40,750 nt of DNA from Eubacteriaceae bacterium (GTDB lineage Bacteria > Bacillota > Clostridia > Eubacteriales > Alkalibacteraceae), in the NCBI GenBank assembly GCA_013335935.1, contig JAAXUP010000011.1:1-40750 (forward strand), given 5' to 3'. Each line of letters opens with the position of its first letter. Position 1 is the stretch's first letter. The notes beneath the pieces are model-generated. The model was not told the DNA's origin and searched no databases. It was given only the letters and a program-made list of their open reading frames with translations. This document shows, piece after piece, positions 33,363 to 40,750 of this stretch. A program made the translations under genes and the position numbers.

Positions 33363-33581
33363 TTATACATTCCAGGATTTTATTTCTTCGTCCGTCAATT
33401 CATCGACGAACAAATTTTTTAGTTGATCTTCAGCTCCACAAGCCTGCTGGTAATACCAGTCCTTGACTGTTTTTTCGATTTCTTCATCGGTCCCATCTGC
33501 TTTATTTGGATATACTGCAACAAGCTCCTCCGTTTCAAGGTTTCTTAATCCTAATTTTTTTGCATTCTCGAACTTTTTCAC
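33363..33581 (-). CDS. Unknown 72-residue acidic protein
   Basis: Not recognised. The protein is soluble, rich in Glu and Asp, and has one cysteine and a TDEEIEKTVKDWYYQQA helix. An upstream ATG (33590) directly touches GGAGG, which is too close, whereas a GTG at 33581 stands 9 nt away, so the shorter form (72 residues) is favoured. A TATAAT box lies about 35 nt upstream on the same strand. It is the first gene of a pair with the cupin. Small size and pairing suggest an accessory subunit or binding partner of the cupin. Confidence 0.65.
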   Translation of the reverse strand: MKKFENAKKLGLRNLETEELVAVYPNKADGTDEEIEKTVKDWYYQQACGAEDQLKNLFVDELTDEEIKSWNV

Positions 33582-33619
33582 AATAATCATCCTCCATTTT
33601 TCTGTAGTATTCTATATTC

Positions 33620-33625
33620 ATTATA
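33620..33625 (-). promoter_or_regulatory. Candidate -10 box for the small gene and cupin
   Basis: TATAAT on the minus strand about 35 nt upstream of the coding start; no convincing -35 (GTTTCA at 17 bases). It lies in the 165-nt divergent gap shared with the TetR gene, where I see no clear promoter for the rightward gene. Confidence 0.45.
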
Positions 33626-33755
33626 CCATCTATAGCGATTTATGAAACTTTATATGATTAATATTTAGCAAATAAAAATCTACTATATCTCCACTGCCAA
33701 TTATGATAAGATAAGATTAACAATATTTAAATGCATTTCACAGAGGTGATTTAGA

Positions 33756-34433
33756 ATGAGAAAATTAACGACAGAGGACAAGATCTACAAGGCAGCCAAG
33801 CAGCTGTTCTATAAGCGAGGTTATTACGGTACAACCACAAGAGATATCACGACCAAATCCGGAACCAATCTCGGTTTGATCAAGTATTATTTTGGCAGCA
33901 AAAAGATCATTGCCTATCGGGTCATCAAGGAAGTCATTGAAGAAATCATCAGTCAAATTGAGAAAAATATCAAGGGAGCGGAAGATCCCATACTTTTCAG
34001 TATGGTTTACATGAATCTTTACCTTTCTGTGCTTTTAAACGACAGACAATTAGAAGCGTTCATGGTAGAATCATATTCCGATGAAGTTATGGACGCTGCT
34101 GACGATGCTTTTTATGATTCATATCTCTATAAGCTAAATCATGAAATCCTTAAGGATCATTCTTTTCTTCCAGAGCTTGACAGGGACACAACGATCCATC
34201 TCAATCTGATGGCATTCAACAATGCAGTCACCTCCATTGGAAGGTTGAAGCAAAAAAATAAAATCCAACTGACCGAAGCTCAGTACAAAGCCTACATTAT
34301 AAAATTCGCTCTCTTTGGGATCGGGGTCAATATCGATAAACATGCTAAAAAAATGCAGGAAGCTGAACGAATCAGCACTGAGATCATGAAATCCAGCTTA
34401 AAATTAAAAGAGCCTGAACGGCTATTCAAGTGA
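33756..34433 (+). CDS. TetR-family transcriptional regulator
   Basis: Repressor-type regulator divergent from the small gene/cupin pair, the classical layout for a TetR protein that controls its neighbour. The HTH region (EDKIYKAAKQLFYKRGYYGTT, then DITTKSGTNLGLIKYYFGSK at about 30-49) closely follows the style of the two other TetR proteins in this island. The C-terminal 150 residues are helical and of unknown ligand. GAGGTG lies 7 nt upstream of the ATG. It ends just before a bidirectional hairpin shared with the redox complex operon. Confidence 0.88.
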   Translation: MRKLTTEDKIYKAAKQLFYKRGYYGTTTRDITTKSGTNLGLIKYYFGSKKIIAYRVIKEVIEEIISQIEKNIKGAEDPILFSMVYMNLYLSVLLNDRQLEAFMVESYSDEVMDAADDAFYDSYLYKLNHEILKDHSFLPELDRDTTIHLNLMAFNNAVTSIGRLKQKNKIQLTEAQYKAYIIKFALFGIGVNIDKHAKKMQEAERISTEIMKSSLKLKEPERLFK

Positions 34434-34436
34434 TAA

Positions 34437-34466
34437 AAAGGATCTGGACAAATGTCCAGATCCTTT
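34437..34466. terminator. Bidirectional terminator between the TetR gene and the redox operon
   Basis: A perfect 14-bp stem (34437-34450 with 34453-34466, GGATCTGGACA core) and minimal loop; T-rich on both strands. Confidence 0.9.
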
Positions 34467-34480
34467 CTTTATATTATTTA

Positions 34481-37400
34481 TTAAATTGCCGCCACGACTT
34501 TACCAAACTCTTTTTCTACGAAGTCTGTGGATTCCTTCATCATAAACATCGGTCCGTCATTTACTATGGCAAGGTCAGCTTTCTTACTCTCTGTAGCAAA
34601 CCCTCCTGTATACAGTACGTCCGGTCCTGCTTTCGGCCAGATGACAGAGCCTTCAAGCATGTAAACTCCGGAATATTCCGGTACAGCTTTGGATAATTCT
34701 TCGGTGATTTCTGCCGCACTGGCATATCCTGCTTTTCTTCCTAAGATCACCATCAGGTCGCTGATGACTTTCCAGTTTTCCTTGCTGGAAAGTGCCGGAA
34801 TCGCTTTTCGCACTTTCTGGATCCTTCTCTCAGAATTTGTGAAGGTGCCCTCTGATTCAGCATAGCTTACCGCTGGCAGCACCACATCCGCTTTCTCGGC
34901 AGTTGGCGTCATGTAAAGGTCTTGAACAACCAGGAATTCCAGGTCATCGATTTCTTTCGCCGAAATATCTTCGCCGAAAACCATCAACCCTTTGATTTCT
35001 TTGGAAGCCATCCCTTTAAGAACTTCGTTGTTGTCTTTGTCGATACCCATATCTGCAATTCCCTGGCTGTTGTTTTTAGGCTTAAGTTGAATGATTCCTC
35101 TTCTCGCCTTCCCAATATTTCCAGATACGACTGCGATATCGGCGATAAGTTTTGCCCCATCAGCGGTTACATAATTCTGATCGAAGATGATCATTGGTTT
35201 CTTTGCATTCTTGTACATGTCCGCTACCCCTAGCGCAGCTTCTGATACGGATAGATCTCCAAGGCTTCCCTTTAGTTCATCCAGACCGTTTGCATTTGCA
35301 GGAGCACACCCAGCGTCGAGAAGAGCTTTTAGTATTCCTTTGAGAAGATTTAGGTCATTTTCTGCATCGATCTTTTTCACTGCCCAATCATCGGCCTGTG
35401 AATTGATGTCATTGACAACAACAAGCTTAGATCCGTTAGCAACCGCTTCTTTAATTTTCAGTGCTGCGATGGTATGGTCCTTCATCACATCACCTCCAAT
35501 AAGAAGCATCATGTCCGTGTTTTTAATTTCTTCAAAGGTGTTGGTTGAAGCATCATATCCAAGAACATCTTTTATTCCGCCATATGTCCTGTTAAAGGAT
35601 GTGATATTGTCCGTTCCCAGGTATTCTGATCCCAGTTTTTTTGCCAGGAATATTTCTTCATTCGTATATCTGTCTGATACAGCAATTGCGACGGCTTTGC
35701 CTCCGCCAAGCATTTTAATGCTTTGCATTTTTTTGCCGGCTGCCCTTAAGGCTTCCTCCCAGCTTGTTTCCACAAGCTTGCCATCTTTTCTCACCATAGG
35801 AGATATGATCCTTGTCTTCTGGTTGGAAGCATCGTATCCAAATCTTCCTTTAACACAGAGAAGTCCATTGTCTACGGTACTGTCCTTATCTGGAAGTGCC
35901 CTATAGAGCTTGTCTCCTTTGGTCTGAATATTGATGTTGCAGCCTACGGAGCAGAAAGAGCAAACCGTCTTTGTCTCAACCTGATGAACCGGAACAGATT
36001 TATCGATTTTAAGTCTTTCCTGGATCGCTCCAACGGGGCATACGCTTACACATTGTCCGCAGGAAATACAAACTGTATCGCACAGGGGCAGGTCAAGTGA
36101 TGGTTTTACCACCGTATCAAAGCCTCTGCTGACTAAGCCTAATGCTCCATTATCCATGACTTCATCACAAACCCTGACGCAAAGACCGCAAAGTATGCAT
36201 TTGTCTGTATTTCTTATAATGAAAGGATGTCCGTCGCCAACCTGTCTGTTGTGCGTTTCTCCAGCAAATATTTCTGGCGTAACATTGTAATCATTGGCAT
36301 ATTCCACAAGCTTGCATTCGAATACGTCTCCGCAGCCACACTCTAAACATCTTTTTGCGTCTTCAATGGCTTGTTCAGGGGTGTATCCATCGACAATCTC
36401 TTCAAAATTCCGCTTTCTTTCTTCCGGCTTCAAGTGCCCCATGTGTGGTCTTTTAGCAATTTTTTTATCTTTGAAGTCCTGTTCGGTTACGTCTTCTCTT
36501 GTTACATAATATGGCTTCACATAGGGAACCGTTTCCCCCTGAAGATATTTATTGATCACATCAGCTGCTTTTTTTGCATCACCGATGGCTTCTATCGCAA
36601 TGCCGGCTCCATCATTGATGGCATCCCCTCCGGCAAAGACCCCAGTTAAGCTTGTCAAGAACGTGCTCTCATCCGTTGCAATAGTATTCCACTTGGTCGC
36701 TTCAATGCTTTCCAGACCAGTGAGATCAACCCCTTGTCCTATGGCTGCTATGATAAGATCTACGTCCAGTATTTCAATTTCACCTTCTATAGGCACCGGT
36801 CTTCTTCTTCCACTGGCATCGGCTTCTCCAAGTTCCATTTTCTGCAGCTTGATTTTAGCAGCCTTGCCATTGTCCTCGATGATTTCCATTGGTGCCACCA
36901 GGAATTTAAAGATCACGCCTTCTTCTTCAGCTTCCACGATTTCTATTTCCTCAGCTGGCATTTCCTCTTTGGTTCTTCTATATAAGATATAAACTTCTTT
37001 TGCTCCCAGTCGTACGGCCGTTCTGCAGGCATCCATAGCGGTATTTCCGCCGCCTACAACCGCTACCTTGTCTCCGATTTCCATGTTCTCGTTTAATGTA
37101 GCTTTTCTCAAGAAATCGATTCCGCCGATTACCCCTTCAAGATTTTCTCCCGGAGTTCTCATTTTTGAACTTGTCCATGCGCCAACAGCAACATACATGG
37201 CATCGTTTTGGCTTCTCAGATAGTCAAAATCAACATCTCTGCCAATTTTAACATTGTTGACAAGTTTCGCCCCCATCTTTTCAATGACGCCTACTTCCTG
37301 ATCAACGATATCTTTTGGGAGCCTGTACTGAGGAATCCCATATCTGAGCATTCCGCCCATCTTAGGCATCTGATCGTATATGGTCACTGCGTGGCCAGCC

Positions 37401-38041
37401 GCCAGCAAATAATAAGCTGCGCTTAGTCCCCCGGGGCCTCCCCCGATGACGCCGATTTTCTTACCGGTTGAGGGTGCAATGTCGGGTATAAAAAGATCTT
37501 TATCAGCAAGGTCTATGTCTGCAACAAATCTTTTTAGCCAGGCGATGGAAATAGGTTCTTCAACCAATTGCCTTCTGCAAGCTGTTTCACAAGGATGAGG
37601 GCAGACCCTTCCAATTGCCGCTGGCAAAGGAAGTTGTTCTTTGATCAATTCCAGGGCTTCTCTGAACTGCCCATTGGCAATAAGACCCACGTAACCCTGG
37701 CAATCGGTACTTCCGGGGCACGCAAGAACACAAGGGGCTTTACAGTCGCCGATATGGTCTGACAACAGCAGATCAAGTGCTGTTTTTCTTGACGCTTTTG
37801 TTCTTGCCGTGTTGGTGTTCACAATCATACCATCTGCCGCTTTTGTTGCGCATGATCTTAAAAGTTTTGGTATCCCTTCTACTTCAACTACACAGAGTCC
37901 GCAGGAACCGTAGATTTCAACTCTCTCGTCATAGCACATGGTGGGTATCTCGATACCATTTTCCTTTGCTATTTCGAGAATAGTCTGATCACTGTTGCCT
38001 GTTACTTCTTTTCCGTTTATATTCAATCGTATGAAAGACAT
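34481..38041 (-). CDS. Large fused GltD-like/ferredoxin/molybdopterin-fold subunit of a bifurcating oxidoreductase
   Basis: An 1186-residue multidomain redox protein. In order: a 2Fe-2S ferredoxin (Cys36, 47, 50, 64), a GltD/NfnB-like flavoprotein with GVIGGGPGGLSAA (about 197-209) and NADPH-type VAVVGGGNTAMDA (about 326-338), an ECGC cluster (about 565-576), two 4Fe-4S sites (CILCGLCVRVC, CISCGQCVSVC), then a NuoG/FdhA-like domain with CSFCSVGC and LLCVKGRFGYD. The position of the catalytic Cys/Sec of formate dehydrogenases (HCARLC/U-type) reads SFNRTYGG, so it is not a formate dehydrogenase. With the NuoF- and NuoE-like genes it resembles the Sporomusa-type Nfn (Stn) transhydrogenase, which links NADH, ferredoxin and NADP. 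The ATG at 38041 has AGGAG 8 nt upstream; GTG at 38050 is rejected. Confidence 0.85.
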   Translation of the reverse strand: MSFIRLNINGKEVTGNSDQTILEIAKENGIEIPTMCYDERVEIYGSCGLCVVEVEGIPKLLRSCATKAADGMIVNTNTARTKASRKTALDLLLSDHIGDCKAPCVLACPGSTDCQGYVGLIANGQFREALELIKEQLPLPAAIGRVCPHPCETACRRQLVEEPISIAWLKRFVADIDLADKDLFIPDIAPSTGKKIGVIGGGPGGLSAAYYLLAAGHAVTIYDQMPKMGGMLRYGIPQYRLPKDIVDQEVGVIEKMGAKLVNNVKIGRDVDFDYLRSQNDAMYVAVGAWTSSKMRTPGENLEGVIGGIDFLRKATLNENMEIGDKVAVVGGGNTAMDACRTAVRLGAKEVYILYRRTKEEMPAEEIEIVEAEEEGVIFKFLVAPMEIIEDNGKAAKIKLQKMELGEADASGRRRPVPIEGEIEILDVDLIIAAIGQGVDLTGLESIEATKWNTIATDESTFLTSLTGVFAGGDAINDGAGIAIEAIGDAKKAADVINKYLQGETVPYVKPYYVTREDVTEQDFKDKKIAKRPHMGHLKPEERKRNFEEIVDGYTPEQAIEDAKRCLECGCGDVFECKLVEYANDYNVTPEIFAGETHNRQVGDGHPFIIRNTDKCILCGLCVRVCDEVMDNGALGLVSRGFDTVVKPSLDLPLCDTVCISCGQCVSVCPVGAIQERLKIDKSVPVHQVETKTVCSFCSVGCNINIQTKGDKLYRALPDKDSTVDNGLLCVKGRFGYDASNQKTRIISPMVRKDGKLVETSWEEALRAAGKKMQSIKMLGGGKAVAIAVSDRYTNEEIFLAKKLGSEYLGTDNITSFNRTYGGIKDVLGYDASTNTFEEIKNTDMMLLIGGDVMKDHTIAALKIKEAVANGSKLVVVNDINSQADDWAVKKIDAENDLNLLKGILKALLDAGCAPANANGLDELKGSLGDLSVSEAALGVADMYKNAKKPMIIFDQNYVTADGAKLIADIAVVSGNIGKARRGIIQLKPKNNSQGIADMGIDKDNNEVLKGMASKEIKGLMVFGEDISAKEIDDLEFLVVQDLYMTPTAEKADVVLPAVSYAESEGTFTNSERRIQKVRKAIPALSSKENWKVISDLMVILGRKAGYASAAEITEELSKAVPEYSGVYMLEGSVIWPKAGPDVLYTGGFATESKKADLAIVNDGPMFMMKESTDFVEKEFGKVVAAI

Positions 38042-38060
38042 ATTCTTCACTCCTACCAGA

Positions 38061-39809
38061 TTATTCGACTATTACTGCATTGAACTTACATACTTCGTAG
38101 CACTTACCGCATTTGATGCATAGTGACTGATCCAAAGTATGCACCGCTTTTCTCTCCCCTGCTATTGCTTCAACCGGGCAGTTCTTTTTACAAAGTCCGC
38201 AGCCTATGCAGTTTTCTTTTGATATTTCAAAAGTTATGAGACTTTTGCATTTTTTTGCCGGACACTTTTTCTCATTGATATGCGCTTCATATTCGTCCCT
38301 GAAATATCTGATGGTGCTGAGTACGGGATTAGGAGCTGTCTGTCCCAAACCGCATAACGAGCCATCTTTTATCTGGATAGCAAGATCCTCTAAAAGTTCA
38401 ATATCTCCTTGCTTGCCTTTTCCCTGTGTGATCCTTTCCAGGATTTCCAGCATTCGTTTCGTACCAAGTCTGCAGTGAATACACTTGCCGCAGGATTCCT
38501 TCCTTGTGAAATCCAGGAAGAACTGAGCCATCTCAACCATGCAGGTTGTTTCATCCATGACAACCATGCCCCCGGATCCCATAATAGCTCCGGTTTTAAC
38601 AATGGATTCATAGTCAACCGTCGTATCAATGAGGTGTGAAGGGATACATCCTCCTGATGGACCACCCATCTGGACTGCCTTGAATTTCTTATCGTTTAGG
38701 ATACCGCCTCCGATATCAAATATGATTTCCCTGATGGGCATTCCCATAGGTACTTCAACAAGTCCGCCTTTCTTGATTTTCCCAGTCAGGGCGAATACTT
38801 TTGTTCCCTTACTCAGGGCCGTTCCCATAGCCGCATATGCAGATCCTCCATTGTTGATGATCCATGGAACATTTGCAAAAGTTTCTACGTTGTTGATATT
38901 TGTCGGTTTTGCCCAATATCCCTTTTGTGCGGGGAAAGGAGGTTTCAGTCTAGGCATTCCTCTTTCACCTTCAAGGGAAGCGATTAGGGCTGTTTCTTCA
39001 CCGCATACGAATGCGCCGGCACCTGCTTTTATCCTCATATCGAAGTTGAAGCCCGTTCCCATGATGTTCTTGCCCAGGATCCCTTTTTTCCTTGCCTGAT
39101 CCATTGCAATTTCAAGCCTTTTGATTGCCAGGGGATATTCTGCCCTTACATAAATAATGCCTTCTTCAGCACCAATGGCGTAGCCACCGATCATCATGCC
39201 TTCCAGAAGATTGTGTGGATCGCCTTCCAGGATGCTCCTGTCCATGAATGCCCCCGGGTCGCCCTCATCTGCATTACAGACCATATACTTCGGAGTTTCT
39301 TTTGACTGAAGTGCCGCATTCCATTTGAACCATGTAGGAAAACCTGCTCCCCCTCTACCCCTGAGGCCTGAAACTTTCATTTCATCAATAACTTCTTCCT
39401 GAGTCATTGAGGTCAGACATTTTTTTATAGCTTCATATCCGCCTCTTTCAATATATTCATTGATATCTTCCGGATTAATGTATCCGCATTTTCCTGTAGC
39501 GATCTTAACTTGTTTCGCTTGTGCTTCATTATCCACTTCGGATATTTTATAGCTGTCAAAAGCTTTTCCTGCCATTACGGTTTCAATAAGCTCTACGATT
39601 TTGTCGCTTCCGACTTTTACGTATCTTTCCATTTTTCCCTCATTATCATAAATATCGACAATGGGCTCCAGATGGCACATTCCCACACATCCGGTTATTT
39701 CCAATTGAATATCAAGATTTTTTGCTTCAACTTCATTTTTAAGCACTTCGTATACTTTTCCTGCACCGGCCGCTATCCCGCAGCTTCCCAGCCCTACTAC
39801 TGCCTTCAT
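38061..39809 (-). CDS. NuoF-like NADH-binding flavoprotein subunit
   Basis: NADH/FMN module of the complex. Residues 1-90 form a thioredoxin-like ferredoxin domain (GLGSCGIAAGAG, then TGCVGMC) showing only three of the usual four cysteines. The NuoF core follows with GLRGRGGAGFPTWFKW (about 148-163), NADEGDPGAFMDR, and FVCGEETALIASLEG, and a 4Fe-4S site ESCGKCIHCRLG. The C-terminus adds two 4Fe-4S sites (CIGCGLCKKNCP, CIKCGKCYEVC), as in HydB-type subunits. At 582 residues it matches the NuoF-like subunits of bifurcating complexes rather than respiratory NuoF. GGAGG lies 8 nt upstream. It lies 3 nt after the NuoE-like gene and 19 nt before the fusion gene. No hydrogenase subunit is present here. 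Confidence 0.93.
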   Translation of the reverse strand: MKAVVGLGSCGIAAGAGKVYEVLKNEVEAKNLDIQLEITGCVGMCHLEPIVDIYDNEGKMERYVKVGSDKIVELIETVMAGKAFDSYKISEVDNEAQAKQVKIATGKCGYINPEDINEYIERGGYEAIKKCLTSMTQEEVIDEMKVSGLRGRGGAGFPTWFKWNAALQSKETPKYMVCNADEGDPGAFMDRSILEGDPHNLLEGMMIGGYAIGAEEGIIYVRAEYPLAIKRLEIAMDQARKKGILGKNIMGTGFNFDMRIKAGAGAFVCGEETALIASLEGERGMPRLKPPFPAQKGYWAKPTNINNVETFANVPWIINNGGSAYAAMGTALSKGTKVFALTGKIKKGGLVEVPMGMPIREIIFDIGGGILNDKKFKAVQMGGPSGGCIPSHLIDTTVDYESIVKTGAIMGSGGMVVMDETTCMVEMAQFFLDFTRKESCGKCIHCRLGTKRMLEILERITQGKGKQGDIELLEDLAIQIKDGSLCGLGQTAPNPVLSTIRYFRDEYEAHINEKKCPAKKCKSLITFEISKENCIGCGLCKKNCPVEAIAGERKAVHTLDQSLCIKCGKCYEVCKFNAVIVE

Positions 39810-39812
39810 GTG

Positions 39813-40340
39813 TTAAGCCTCCTTCTGTGAATATCTGCTTTGAATTTCTTTGATGATATCCTTCGCTTTCTGAGGTGTCAGGCTTCCATAGGTTTCACCA
39901 TTGATCATCATAACAGGCGAAAGACTGCAACAGCCAAGACATGCCACATTATTTAAAGTAAAGAGCTTATCTTCTGTTGTCTCACCATCATTGATTCCAA
40001 GAATCTCAACGATCGCTTCCTCAATATTCTTCGCTCCATTAACATGACATGCCGTACCCTGGCACAGCATGATCAGGTTCTCTCCGATAGGCTGGAGTCT
40101 GAACTGTGTATAGAATGTGGCAACTCCGTAAACCTTTGCACTTTTAACCTTTGAAACCTCTGCAATATAATCAAGCATTGGAATCGACAAATATCCATAC
40201 TCTTCCTGTGCCTTCTGAAGGATGGAAATCAAGCTTCCCTTTGTGTTTTTATACTTTGCCAGAATTTTGTCAAGCTCTGTCAAGTCTACCTGCAAGTCTT
40301 CAAATTGTGATCGTAAATCTTTTGCTCCGCAGCAGCCCAT
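39813..40340 (-). CDS. NuoE-like 2Fe-2S subunit
   Basis: Thioredoxin-fold 2Fe-2S subunit of the complex. The cluster ligands are LCQGTAC (C-x4-C) and NVACLGCCSLSP (C-x3-C), with KVYGVATFYTQF before them, as in NuoE and HydC. Length of about 175 residues is normal. The start at 40340 has AAGGAG 8 nt upstream, while the ATG at 40346 stands only 2 nt from it. It is the first gene of a three-gene operon, with an extended -10 promoter upstream. It passes electrons between the NuoF-like flavin site and the remainder of the complex. Confidence 0.92.
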   Translation of the reverse strand: MGCCGAKDLRSQFEDLQVDLTELDKILAKYKNTKGSLISILQKAQEEYGYLSIPMLDYIAEVSKVKSAKVYGVATFYTQFRLQPIGENLIMLCQGTACHVNGAKNIEEAIVEILGINDGETTEDKLFTLNNVACLGCCSLSPVMMINGETYGSLTPQKAKDIIKEIQSRYSQKEA

Positions 40341-40388
40341 AATCATAACTCCTTATTATATATTTGTGAAAATAAATGCATTAATCCA

Positions 40389-40397
40389 ATTATACCA
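40389..40397 (-). promoter_or_regulatory. Extended -10 promoter of the redox complex operon
   Basis: TGGTATAAT on the minus strand (TGn plus TATAAT), about 49 nt before the ATG at 40340. The -35 at 17 bases is poor (AATCCT), which fits an extended -10 promoter. Confidence 0.6.
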
Positions 40398-40430
40398 AAG
40401 AATCGTCTGGAAGGATTGGATTTTTATGTT

Positions 40431-40444
40431 TGATTACGTTTACA
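40431..40444. promoter_or_regulatory. cre-like site upstream of the redox operon
   Basis: Read on the minus strand, TGTAAACGTAATCA has one mismatch to the cre consensus. It lies about 55 bases upstream of the predicted start, a place where CcpA could activate rather than repress. Tentative. Confidence 0.3.
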
Positions 40445-40597
40445 GTTCAGTAAATACAATGAATAATCAACTTGTATATACCGGTTTTCATTCCTATACT
40501 ATATATATCACAACACCGCAGTCTATGTAAACTATTATTAATTAATTAACAATTGGTTCCTGCGGGATCTTTTCCTGAACTTCCTGTCACAAAATAA

Positions 40598-40629
40598 CCG
40601 CGTCTGTACGCAGCAGCGTCCAGACGCGG
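40598..40629 (-). terminator. Terminator of the gene at the right edge
   Basis: CCGCGTCTG/CAGACGCGG (40598-40606 with 40621-40629) with an inner ACGC/GCGT stem and AGCA loop; TTATTTT follows on the minus strand. It lies 17 nt after the stop codon of the partial gene at 40647. The rest of the 306-nt gap to the redox operon (40341-40646) holds only the promoter and cre-like site listed. Confidence 0.75.
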
Positions 40630-40646
40630 ATTTATTCATCCATTTA

Positions 40647-40750
40647 TTATCCATTAATTCCCCGAAGGGAGCCGGTACATCCGAAAAATATGACGATAGA
40701 AATCACATATGCGGCAATGGTAAAGGTCAGTGCCTGCTGAAAGCCTTTTT
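40647..40750 (-). CDS. C-terminal fragment of a membrane protein, probably a transporter
   Basis: The last 33 codons and stop of a gene that continues past the right edge. The visible end is a hydrophobic helix (ALTFTIAAYVISIVIFFG) followed by a short polar tail ending in LRGING. The KGFQQALTFTIAAYVIS pattern resembles the last segment of major facilitator transporters. The frame is open to the edge and a strong hairpin follows the stop, which supports a real gene. The family cannot be settled from this much. Confidence 0.5.
   Translation of the reverse strand, partial: KGFQQALTFTIAAYVISIVIFFGCTGSLRGING

Noticed and set aside
35187-36992. Long reading frames on the plus strand (239 and 146 codons)
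   Set aside because: Antisense to the large redox subunit, whose motifs are unambiguous; no ribosome sites or recognisable protein features.
34481-38041. Formate dehydrogenase alpha subunit or [FeFe] hydrogenase
   Set aside because: The molybdopterin-fold domain lacks the Cys/Sec catalytic residue region and is short; no H-cluster cysteine motifs are present.
40426-40530. Short plus-strand frame beginning MFDYVYSSVN
   Set aside because: No ribosome site and it lies in the promoter region of the redox operon.
1-40750. CRISPR arrays, rRNA/tRNA genes, transposases or prophage genes
   Set aside because: No regularly spaced repeats, tRNA-like cloverleaf sequences or recognisable mobile-element proteins were seen on either strand.

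Overview
The window looks like a chromosomal segment of a low-GC anaerobic member of the Clostridia, probably an acetogen-like relative of Eubacteriaceae or Sporomusa-type organisms. This is inference from content: a class III (Firmicutes-type) fructose-1,6-bisphosphatase, a Gram-positive mtlA-mtlR-mtlF-mtlD operon, cre-like sites, strong AGGAGG ribosome sites, and an electron-bifurcating NuoE/NuoF/GltD-fusion complex resembling the Sporomusa-type Nfn. I see no rRNA, tRNA, insertion sequence, prophage or CRISPR array.

Layout. (1) 1-1.2 kb: 3' part of fbp, convergent with the next block across a bidirectional terminator. (2) 1.24-11.69 kb, minus strand: a nine-gene sulfate assimilation run, metY-cysP-cysT-cysW-cysA-cysH-cysD-cysN-sir, read from one strong promoter at 11.66-11.69 kb. 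It covers sulfate uptake, ATP sulfurylase, an iron-sulfur APS reductase, siroheme sulfite reductase and O-acetylhomoserine sulfhydrylase. APS is probably reduced directly: there is no working APS kinase here, and the kinase-like tail of CysN has lost its P-loop. (3) 11.7-15.4 kb, minus: a flavodoxin, then a three-gene group of a stand-alone GshF-type ATP-grasp, a condensation-like acyltransferase and a zinc-ribbon membrane protein of unknown role. (4) 15.5-18.0 kb, minus: a DEAD-box RNA helicase and a HAD phosphatase/phosphomutase. (5) 18.1-23.5 kb, minus: the mannitol PTS operon with its PRD regulator and a candidate operator upstream of mtlA. (6) 23.6-24.6 kb, plus: an unknown 83-residue protein and RadC. 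(7) 24.7-34.4 kb: an accessory-looking catabolic island with two adjacent TetR regulators, a URO-D-family protein, three tandem GPH-type symporter paralogs, a cupin plus a small unknown protein, and a third TetR regulator. (8) 34.5-40.3 kb, minus: a three-gene flavin/iron-sulfur complex (NuoE-like, NuoF-like and a 1186-residue GltD-ferredoxin-molybdopterin-fold fusion). (9) Right edge: the last residues of a membrane protein, probably a transporter.

The most unusual part is the island in (7). Each of the three symporter genes is a self-contained cassette with its own promoter (TTGTAW, 17-base spacer, TATAAT), a leader of about 160 nucleotides, an identical ribosome site and its own terminator. 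All three leaders keep a nested pairing pattern just before the ribosome site, although the enclosed loops have diverged. This is a candidate cis-regulatory RNA. A perfect cre match covers the URO-D gene's promoter, and near-cre sites lie in two of the three symporter leaders, so carbon catabolite control of the island is likely. The substrate is unknown.
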